A DNA stretch of 64,000 nucleotides from Trileptium ribeirensis (taxonomy: Eukaryota; Nematoda; Enoplea; Enoplida; Thoracostomopsidae). Within the stretch, counting starts at the first letter, position 1, and each line of letters begins with the position of its first letter. Below, piece by piece: positions 13,701-25,700 of this stretch. The position numbers were made by a program, and so were the translations under genes. The stretch lies in contig JASANE010029484.1 in assembly GCA_030248225.1 (NCBI GenBank), positions 1-64,000 on the forward strand, written 5' to 3'. Below the pieces are notes generated by a model that saw only the letters and a list, made by a program, of their open reading frames with translations, was not told where the DNA came from and did no database searches.

Positions 13701-16700
13701 CAAAAAATATCGACATTTGCAAAAGTCATTGTCCTGACCCCTAGTTGCGGCCTCCCTCTTGTTAGGGGTCAGAGCTGACCATGGGTCTCTGAGCCCTAAT
13801 TTCAGAAGCGTAAAAATTCTAAAACAAGCCCACTGTACGAAACAGGTAGAAAGAAGTTGACAGTTTGAAATCAAATATCTGCTACCAAACTCATTCACAT
13901 CACACTTGGTACAAAACCAGTACGTACGGCAGTATTCGCAGCAGCCCTTGTTGTGCTGCCCGCTTTGGTGGTCGACTGTTTATTCCACTTCGGTGAGGGT
14001 ACCAGACTTGACGATGGCGGGATGGCGCGTCTACGACTACTGGGGGAGGAGTTTGCCTGGAGTGACGAGCTTGATGACCGCCGAGACTTTTTCGTTTCGG
14101 GCTCCGAGTCCGTCTCTTCGGCTTCTGACGGAGTCATTTCGTCTTCATCTGCTTCGTCCGAAGTAGAACCACGACGTGCCGATCGTCGCCGGGCTGAGCG
14201 ACCTGAGACTGAAGTTGCCTGAAAAAATACTTAATACAAAAGTCCACAACGTACCAAACATGCATAGACTGCGAAATACGTCAAATTCATCTAAAACCTT
14301 TAGTAAAAACTACAGGGGAGAATTTTCAGCAAAGATTATTGAAACACCGCAACCACATAATTAAAAGTGTTTCACCCGTAATTACGTGCTATTGACCCCT
14401 CCATAGTAGATGTGGGGGCCTTCCACGAGTATGTCGGATTCTCCATCTCGCGGTACCCCGGCTTTAGCTTCTTCATTTCGGTACACCGGCACCATACAAT
14501 ACGGCTACAACGACACTACCTAGATTTTGATGTGATATCAAAAAGAAATGGCGTTTTGACAAACGGTGGTGGCCAGGTTACCGGCGGTTGATTGATCAGA
14601 GTACTAATAATGGTAGTACAATTACTTTCACTGCGCCTATATAACGAAATGAGTAAAACGAAACATTTCATGTTAAATAACAGAGTTTTAATTAAGAAAC
14701 CAAAACATGCACAGCAAAAACAACATGTAGTAAAGGCGTGACAATGGAATAAAATGCTGCATGATACAAATGAAAATAATAAGCATATATCGAACTCTCG
14801 TGTACCAAATCTAGTATCTCTGTAAACGTTTCGTTTATGGTCGACTTTAAAGGTTTTCAGTGTGTTCAGGGTTACAGAGGTTTCAGTGTGTTCAGGGTTA
14901 CAGAGGTTTCAGTGTATTATATACATCAAACAAAGACTACAAGGTAATTTCACAAAATTGCAACTTGATTAAACCATACCCGCTCCGTTTCACACTCGCT
15001 TGCGAGTTACTAGTATTTCTGTAATTACAAATGGTTATCTTTATAAACTTGACAGGTACAGTGATTGATGAATGTTGTTTGTTCATTGTTTCCAGAAATG
15101 TATTAAAGTAAAGACGTTTTCAATGTAGCTTTTTCATTATAATGAAGTAAGTAGAAATATACCATAGTAGTGAATATCACTAGTACGTTGTAGTGACGAT
15201 ATTACTAGCGTGCTCTAGCGACAGTTACCAATGCATAGTGGTGTCCGCCACGTTTTAAAGTTTCGATGTTAATTTTATAGAAATTATGATTTACTGGCTA
15301 ACGAAGATTATTCGGTTCATTCAGATTTATGTGCTGAAAGCTACATTTAGACGAGACGCAGAGAATTTTGACATGCTTGCGTGAAACAGTAGTTTAGAGA
15401 TTAGAGACAATAAGTCAGCATGTACTCACAGTAGCATCAATTGGGGTCAAAAGATAACCAGTCGCTGTTACATATACAGTTATATGTTTGCAATTGATAC
15501 TGCAAATACGATGCCAAGATATACTACACCGGAAGGTATCTTATCTATAATATAAAGGCTTATTCATAAACTGCTAATACAGGTAATAACGGGATACATA
15601 ATTTATATTGAATACATACATGTATATAATTAAAAACAATGAATAATATCCGCGTATGCTACCATGCAGAATAGTTATAACTTCATAAAACTGTGTTTTT
15701 GTTGTTAGGAATGAAACACAAAGAATTATTACCTTAGGGCCAAAATATTGGGGTAAAACAGGCTAAATTCGAACATACCAACGCTGTGTGCGTGTATTAT
15801 AAACAACGAATGATTTACTAGAATATTTTCCGAGGGTAATGGCGGCGCACTGGGCTGTTTAGTTGTCGGGCTAGGCAAAAATGTAGCCTTCGATATTATC
15901 ACCCAAGGTACACTACTGTTATCTATCTAGATTCCAAACACGTTTATAAACAATCATGCGTATTAAATAGCGATAGCTTTAATCTTGTCGATCTGGTGCG
16001 GTACAGGTCTATATCACTGGACCGATCCACCTCGTTAATAATATTAATTATTAATATTTTTCGCCCCGAACAGTGGATGCACTTTAAGCCCATCCATACT
16101 AGCGAGTTTCACGAAAGATTTCCTAGTGTTGCGAGGCTTGTAGTAGCAGATCGCCATTTTTTACTCTACAGTTATGCTCACAGTTTCAACTCTGAATCCC
16201 TATGCAATTCCTTAATACGGCAAATCAAAGGAAGCTCTAAAAGAAGCGTTATTTAATGCGGTACACGGTTAGACAAAAATTTTGTGTGTCGGCTGCAAGT
16301 GAATTTTTGAATTAGTCGGTCCGGACTGAACAATTCCCTCAGGTATTGAATCAAACCCATCATGAACCTCCTATCAAAACTCAGCACTATTGCTTATATT
16401 TCGTTCATTCATGATAAAATGCTAAGTAAAAGAAGTGCGGTATGGTGAAATACGCACTTTCAGCAGATAAATAATGATATGCTACAAAAATAACCATATA
16501 CACGTTGTAAGCACGTGAAAAAAGCGAAAAAATACTGTTACGCAATCCCCCGGTTACTTGAGGGCACGTTTTTCCGGGTATTTCACTCGAAATTTGCACT
16601 CGCCCCGTCCGGATATGCTGTGAGATTTACACTCTCTTGATAACATTTGCACTCCCTTTGAAATTGTGTTGACAAGAGTCCCAGGCTAAACTACATGCTC

Positions 16701-19700
16701 AGCGCGAATCTAAATGTCACGCACATGCAAAAGTACCCAGTCAGCTCCACCATAACTTTACTAGTATATATAAATATAACGCGCAGTGGTTTCTGCTTTC
16801 TTATATTTCAAAGACTCACTCTCGATCCATTTGCTAAAGTAGTCGATGGCAAAGGCGAAATACTTGTACCCGTCGCATTCAGAAAAAGAGGATATATCGA
16901 TATCAGTTTGTGTTATACACTCATTTGCGATTGCCTTCGCCGTATAATTTCGGATTTACCTTCTCACACTGAAGACATGCGGATTTACCTTCTCACACTG
17001 AAGACATGCGGCGATGAACTCCACTATGCCCCTAACCATAGCACGCCAGTAGAATCCTTTCGTCAATATAGCCGACGTAGCATTGACTTCGCGAGGGCCA
17101 GAAAGGTTTTTCGCTTCGTTGCATTCACCGGCGCCGCATGTACATCGTGCGTGCAGGCGATGCCTCCGCTTTATGCCATATCAAAATGGCCTTAGTTTTA
17201 ACCCCATCACAGTACGACAATGTTCCACTATCCACTACAAATCTAGCGCAAGCTCTTCGAAAGTTAGCCTTTCTGCATTTATCCGCACAAGTTTTAGGGT
17301 ACAAACCGGTAGAAATATATTTAAATGTTTGTGATTCTGAAATTATATATATTATTAAACTTGCGAACGTCCAGTGCAATAGGAGTGCAGATCTCCCGTA
17401 GATATACACTGGGGTAATGCAGATCTCCCGGGATATTATGACTTTACGAATATAATATCGGGGGAGTCTAAATCTCATGCTGCACGGTACCTCCAGGTTG
17501 AACCAGGCCACTAGGTCATTTTTGGTCCTGTTGAAAAGACCAGTGTACCTATGACATGCATTATGCCATTACGCCAAAGTTTCTGCGACCTATACGACAT
17601 AGTACAAGTAGACGCAAGAAACAAATAAATCACATATTTTCCGTTAGTGAACATGTCAAGCCATCCTTAACGGTGGGGGAAGTGTTATAGATTCATCAAC
17701 GTCTGTGCTATATTACAATACTAAAAAGTTAGCTAAATCATGTAAATAAAAATTTAAACGTTACATTTTTTGACAGTGAATTAGAAGACGAGTTTCGTGT
17801 CGGCGGCTTCGTTGTTACCTACAAAACAAAAACAGCTGCACAACACCTTGCAGACCCATATAAACAAAGTCAATACATGCACGTATATGTACCTCTACGT
17901 GCCGTCAATCACACAGGCATCCGTGCACGCACGTATGGTCAGACATATAAACATAATTAAACATTAATAATTAATATTTGTGTCTATATTGACCACTTCA
18001 CATAATAGCTCAACGCGAGGGGGAATTCTAGTATCTCATTCAGATTATGTGTCATGTTTATTTCTTCTTTCAGAACGAACTTTTATCAGTAGTATACATG
18101 TAGCTAACCATGTTAGACTACTGACCGGGCACACTGGCTCCCGGCGCTAACAACATGGCGCAGTAAAATTCAATTAAGTCGTGAAGCCATGCAGAAATAC
18201 AATCTAAGATATCCGAGGAGACATTTAGATTATTTACACCAAGCAAGAAATAATTTTCATTCACTTACAGCTTTCGAGGTATCACGTGACGACGAAGATT
18301 TTGACATTTTCTGAAAATATTAAAATACTATGGAAAATCGTCCCAGAGACAGTCAGTATCAGCTACACTGTAACAGTGAATTAAAGCTTTCATGGAAGAC
18401 GTTGGCGCATGGAAAACATTGACACATATTGTTACATGTGTTTATAATAAACATGCACAGTTGCAATCGAAATTAAGAGCTCAAAATCGAACGAAGTTCG
18501 TTCGATTCACATCGTATTAGTTTAAACGAAAATCAATTGCTTGCGATCAATTTAACGAATTTCTACTGCGTTAAAATAAAAATACTTTAATAAAAATGTT
18601 AATTATATTCAAATGTTCCAATTTCCATTTAGAGAATATTTTACATTGTTTTGCTAAGTGTAACTTTTCCGTTTTGAGGTTTCTAAAAGCCGAATAAAGA
18701 CGACAAAAATTACAGCACAGGCCAGTAAAAGTAGCACGTGGGTCGCTATGTTGCGTGTTGAAACCAAAAAACAATATGCAAACCCTTTAGCAACCAAAAT
18801 AGAAATTCCAATTGTTGACATGTCGTAGACTATACTTTGAATGACACAAAATACAGCACTGGCCAAATATAACAGTTACCCGTGCACGCTGCCTCACTCG
18901 GATTTTTTTTTCGTTCGAAAATTAAACTCATTAATGAAACACTAAACTGGCTTGCTCGAGAAGAGATACAGTAGTTACTTTTGGCAAGTACTGTGGAAAT
19001 CAGTGACCCGTTAGCTGGACTCTCCATTCGCGGATAATTTTCCAGGGGGCAGAACCCTAGTTCCGAACCATTGGGCGCCCTATTTTGCCAAGAAAAAGAC
19101 GGTTACAAATCGTATCAAAAACACTGTAAAAACGCAGAGCAATTTTCAAGCACATTTTGACAAAATTGCGAAATGTTTGGCTTCACAACGAAATTTTAGT
19201 ACAAATTTTTATCAAATCTGATGCACTTTGGACCGATTGGAAACAAGAAATTTTCCATGAGGCGGTGAACCGAGGGGAGTGCAAAGTTTTGCCAGGGGAC
19301 ATGGACCGGGAGGAGCACCTGTTCTAAACCAGGAAAAACCGAAAAATGCCAGGCTCCAAACTCCCTCAATTTGAAAAGCCAAAGTTAGTTTGAGTAAGTA
19401 CAGCTAGCAACCCCGTATCTCGCAAGTTGGAACCAAAAACTGGACGCATACCAAGTACTCGCTATGTGTAGAAATCAAAAATGAAAAGTTGCAGGTTCTG
19501 AGAAGATTCCAGAAGATATTAAAGGGTCACCAAACATTAACTGAAGTCACGCCATGAAAAGTCCGGTGGGTTTGGGCGTCCAGGCAGGCATATCAACCAG
19601 TGGTTAAATTGTTTTACCTTGAAAATCAATAAATTAAAAAAATCATGTCATAGGACTGGGCCCCTTTTCAAAATCTTATGTAAGTCCTTACAAAGATGCG

Positions 19701-22700
19701 CAGCTTGAGTAATATAAGTAATATCGCCGCTATTTCACATGTTTGGATCAAAAAAGTTGTGTCCGGGCATATATGAGGTCGATATCAAAAGTACAGATTT
19801 GAAATCCGGAGGTGTTTCAGAAGATCCTAATGTGCGACGGAGTCGAACTTACTAGATGCTAGAAATTAGCATATTGGCAAACATAACACTACGGGTTTGC
19901 ATAAAAACCAGCTGCACCTACATAAAGAATGTCAAAAAACAAAAATTTGGCAATTTCGAAGTATTTTTGATATGACTTATATAATGGAAATGAAAAAACT
20001 TTACAGAATAGGTTTCAACATATCATCTAATAAGTCCTCTAATATAAGAATTCAACTAAAACTAAAGTCATTGGCCATAACTTCGCAAAACAGACTTGTA
20101 AACTCAAATGATATTAATGTCAAATCATAAAAATCGTACCGAAGTACCACAATGAACAAATCTAGACGATTACAATTACTGCAAGTAAGACTGGAATTCT
20201 TGTTAATTTTTCAACCCAGGACCCCAATATGACAAGCAACAATATTGAAAACTGAAATTAAAAATTTTGATAACCTTAATCAATCCATCAAGAATAGTAC
20301 ACTTCAAAAAAACTCTAAATGTCAACTTTTTTAAGAGATTTGATTTTTGACACAAATTAAAATAAACCTAAAATAAAGAAAATTTTAATACCTTCGCTTA
20401 CTATCTCACGACGCATAACATTGCTTCAACATTCCACAGCAAAACCAACAAGTTAAGTGCTTGTGATAAAAAAGAGAAAAAATGGAAAAACGAAAACTAT
20501 CCTGAAATCTATCTAACCACTTATTGAAGCCGTAAATAATGTATACTGCGGCATTTCAGCTAAGAGTGCGTTAATATCAACTGACTTCAACATCCATATT
20601 TCTTAACTTGAAGAAGAATGAGAAAGCAAGAGCAACATTTAATAGTTTCTCGTGGCAACATTTCACGCCATGGGATTGCAGCTTCTCCCAATACAAAAAT
20701 GCGACAGTGATTTTACAGTTATATGTCACCAAATTTTTGATACTTTAATAGCATCTGATAACTCTTATCAATTAACATTCACCACGTTTACGATAAATAC
20801 TGTAGCGTCGTCACCTCATAGGATAGCGGGCAAAAATATTTTTATGAGACAGGACTAAACCATGTAAGGCGACTTTGCCTTGTATTTAGAAACCTGATGT
20901 ATATTCTTGTGTGACCAACGACCAATGACTGCGAAAATAATTCTTTCGACATCCGATCCAAAATGTTCCTATAAACAGTTTTTTCAAAAAAGCAGTACAC
21001 CCGAATTACCAGTGTGTCATCAGTATGGACACAAAAGTTCAGAAAACTACTCTATTCTAAGCTTATTGTAAGATAGCGCATTCCTTAGATGCGTATTTAG
21101 GTATCTAAAGTATGCAAAACAATTCACACTCTTGATGTGATATACAAGACGTACAATAATTTTCGCCATTTCGGCTTGCTGCTTTTCAATTTTCTTCTGT
21201 ATTTCAATCTTCTTCTGATCAAGATTTACTGGTTCTTTCGATAATTTGCCTTCGGGAAACGTTATTTGTCGCTCAGGAGCAGAACAGCTAAAGCAATAGA
21301 ATAATGATCAAGCGTTATCTGCGACCAATTCGGAATAAAGTCAAAAATAAAGCCAGAAAAATATTAATATACCTCCTGAATAAAGGTCGGCATCTGCAGA
21401 GCCAAATACAGCCTGTACCGGCGAGCTCTTCCATTAGAATTAGAATATTACCCATCATCGAGTCATTTCCGACTCGAAAATTTTGTGATCGACGACTACA
21501 AATTCAGTGGTTACACTAGAACCGTGACAATAACAAAAATTTTGGCGACAAATTATTAAAAATTTCATGGCTGGAGGCGCAGTTACTGCTTAAAATTTCA
21601 TTTAAACTTGTTTTTAAGAATATAATATGCCGCTTTTTAATATTAAAGAATTTCTGAAAACTTTAGCTGCGACTCTTATTTGGCTCCTCCATCCCTTCCT
21701 CACGGTAGCATCTAAGCCTGAATTTGCGGTGGCCGCGTTGGAACCTCAATTTGTACACTTAGATGACAAAGAATAGCGCTCATATCACAGATGGGGCAGG
21801 TATATTTTAAAGTAAACTTAACTCTAGCCTCACCACGGAAGGCGAAGCAGCCGCCAGATATTTTGTCCTTTTCAAAAATGCCAACAGCTCAGCCCTCAGG
21901 TTATTTTTCACTTCACCGATTCAAACCGCGGTACTTTCCTGCGCAGATAAAAAGTATAGTGGCCTGTAAACTACATAATAATCCTTGAGGGCCAATCGCC
22001 GGTTTCCTAGAATGAGGTTGTAACTACCGCAAACCTAATTTTGAGATATTTAACGAAAACATTTTGTCCGGTTTATGCTATTACAGAATTTTCTCATTCA
22101 AACACTACAAACCAACTTTGGTATCTACTGTTGTAGTGCAGCAAAAATTGTTTTTTTCTTGGCAGTTCTATATCCATACAAAAAGCTAGCCCTAGTGGCA
22201 CTCATAGGTCACAACATTATTATTATCAATATTGTCATATGATCATAGCAACTGACGCACACGTATTCACACAGCAAAACCGTAACCATCTAGCCAAAAT
22301 TCATCTATTGTCAGTGGCGCCTTTAACTACCACTAACGGTTTGCAAAACGCCTTGTTATCAGATGGAGTTAAGCGTCCCAGTTCACGTACTTTCCGGGGG
22401 AATAGGAATTTTTCGGTGATTGGCTAAAAATGTGTTAAATTTCGTATTTTGGATAAAAATCAGCAGATGATTCCTTGCAAGGCAAAAATCGATAAAATTT
22501 TCACTTCTCAGATATTCATAATTTTATACTAAGCTGGGGAGTGGGGAGGAAGGGTGCTTTGTAACGTTATAACGCTCAGTCCCTAAATGTTGTATGGGTC
22601 GTCACTTGCGTAATGCACCCACTCTCATTAACACATCCATAGATAAACTTATAATGTGCTCCATGTTGAGAAGAGTTTTTGTGTTGGCCAGATAACGTAG

Positions 22701-25700
22701 TAATGCGTCGTTCACGCTTACTTGTGAGCAGCAACTGCACACCATAGCCAGTATAGTCACGATGGTTGCACGCAGCTTACTTAAGATGCAATAGAAGTGT
22801 CGAATGCGTCCTTCGTGCCATGGCTATAACCTCAGCTTTCTCAAGTGCAAAAACCGCAATCTTTGCACGCGCCTAACCATCAGCAATACCTATTGCAATC
22901 ACATCATGCATTTAAATCTACTATTGCAATTGAGCGGGAAATGAAATTAGCGATTGCATTTCCGCGTGGAATGGTTATCATTATCTCTTGTGTAATAAAT
23001 TTTACACTTAGACGCTATAGTGCAATGGTTTGCACCACTGCTAGTGTTAGCGCAACGGTTTCACAAATGCACACCTTGATTTTTTAGTCAATGTATAAGC
23101 GCAGGCAGTGGCATTGCAAATTTCCACGAGTCGATGCATAGCCAAGCCGGCCCAGCTGTGACCACATAAACAGTATATCTATTTATTTACAATAATATAT
23201 GTGCGTGCCATAGTAAAGATAATATGTTTCCCCTAAACTTTGATCAGTTGCAGTTGTGACCTACCGGATTTGGTGGTAAAGTTGACAAAAAAACTGTGCA
23301 TAATAAGAATAAAAGGATGGTGTCCAAAATGCAGACAATGGGCGGTCGTAAATATCAATATAAAGCTGGTCACAGCACAGCTGACCAGTTATCTACCATA
23401 TTTATATTTGCAAAACGGCGTGCACTTATTGTTGTCTTTCGGCTATGTGGAGGCAAAACAGGCTGTGTGAAGACAATACCTCAACACAAAACTGATTGAT
23501 CGATATTAAACAAAATTTTGCATTTTATCTTAGCCACACAATTGCCTCTCGCTAAACCATTTTTGCCTATAAATGTAGTTACGACTATTTATGATCAAAG
23601 TAGAGCGGATCTGAAGGAAGCAAGATCTTTATGCCGAGCCAAATATAAAAATTATATCTTCAATTCATGAGTATGGCTCAAGGCACAAAAGATGTCGAAT
23701 GAGCTGGGATTCTTAAGTCATGACCTTGTGGGGTACTGAATTATTTGGTAATAATGTTTTGCTGGGAATATTGTTCTTTGTATTATGCGCCTTAAGGTAT
23801 GCGTAACCGAGCAGTTACATACAGCTAAATGTCAGCAATTTCCACACGCGCTTGATTGCCCGCAATCAGCAATTGACGGAAGCATAACAGTTCATGCAAG
23901 TTACGCGCACTTGGTTGTAGATACTAAAATTTGTTACTAATACTCTGGGCGCATTATTTTGTGGAAGACGCATAAGCAAGCAATGGCATAAATAAAACCT
24001 CTACATTTTTGCATGCACATGAGACAACAAATACCGCTGCTTACGCTGACCAATGCACGAAAGAGTGCATTTATGAAAACCATTGAGCCAACACTTGTTG
24101 TCATGCAAACCGTTGCACTGGAGCGTGTAAATGTAAATGTAGCGTAATGTCACACATTACACAAGCAACAATGATAACAATTACACACTGGAATGCAACT
24201 GCTAATTTCATATCCGGCGTGACAGCAATAGTACGGTCAAATGCACGAGGTGATTGCAATGGGCATTTCTGATGCTTAGGCGCGTGCAAAGATTACGGTT
24301 TTGCACTAGACCGAGCCTAGGTTATAACCATTGCACGATGGACGCATTGGACACTTCTATTACACCTTAAGTAAGCTACGTGCAATCGGCGTGACCATAC
24401 TGGCTATGGTGTGCGGTTTCTGCACACAAATAAACGTGAACGACGCATAATACTTCAGCAACAATTTTATTCTTATTTTGCGCAGCGGTAGTGTAGCTAT
24501 ACATCACTACACGCTCACAGTAGTTCGGAAGCGCGAGGACCGGTAAACACCGAGGTCTTACTGACGAAGCCTTTCGACAACATAGCAACAATCCTTTCTT
24601 CTCTATTTCTAACATAGAAACTATCAGTGGAAATATGCGGCGGTAATGCACAGCTTACTACCGCGCATGGTGTAACTAAAGTGTTCTCTAAGTCAAATAT
24701 TGCCGAACCGAATGCAGGACCATTTTTGACTGTATTTCGGATCGTGGCGTTTTGCAGCAAAGTCTTATCCCATACGTCGTAAGTGGTCTTCGAGCGACAT
24801 TCGAAGGTATTCTTGTTGCCCCTCAGTTACCATGGAAAACTCGTGTCAGGTGTCACAAAGATAATGCAGGTGACTCAAAAGCATAATTATACTTCGATGA
24901 ATTTGCCCAATTTAACCGCGTCGTCACTGTTTAATATCCGGGAAGGGAGCAAGGGGGGCTGATCCGTCATTGGCCCTGTGTGACATCTAAAACACACCCC
25001 TTTCACCCTGAAAACTAAAATTTTCAAATTTGGCCACCACAAATTTGGCTTCGCGACATTTATTCCCAATCGTTGCAAAAATTTTGCATAATTTCCTTAA
25101 TTTTTCACTCCATCGTTGTTGAGCTTTCCCGATCGACCATCAGCCCCATACATTTTGGCATGGAAAGAGACCATTTACCTGGGGACATGAAATGGGCGAG
25201 GTCGAAATACCTCCCGCATTCGTACAATCATTTTAAACCAGAAAAAAGGGCAATCATTAAATCAGACCAGCATTATCTTACTTGTTCAAAGTTGGATCAG
25301 TGTTCATTGAACAGACCCAATTGTCGTCGAACTCTTTGCCAACATATTCAGACTGAAATGGTAGTACGCGCCATTTGAGACATTTGTCTAAAACAAAAGT
25401 GAGTCAAACTGTAATAGTTTGAGTAATATTTTTGACAGTTGAATTTCACAGCATAGTCTAGCAGCAGGGCACAACAATTTAATCCGCTAAGTAAGACTTT
25501 AATAATACCAATAGTCACAGTGCGTACAGTTTGCTTACAGAAGGTATCATTATTCATCTAAAAAATTACGTAACCTCAACTAAGTAGTAATGCGTGATTG
25601 TCAGTTACAAAAAGATGTTCTTATAGATTATGCTTGATCCAGTAACGAGTCAACATTGGGTACCTACAACGTTGAAAACACATATGTGTAAGAAGTTTAG

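Noticed and set aside
18269..18310. ATG-starting Ser-rich exon as the first exon of a separate gene ending at 1676
   Set aside because: A Lys codon precedes the ATG after a good acceptor, phase matches exon 14, and the downstream exons align with the MORC2 C-terminus.
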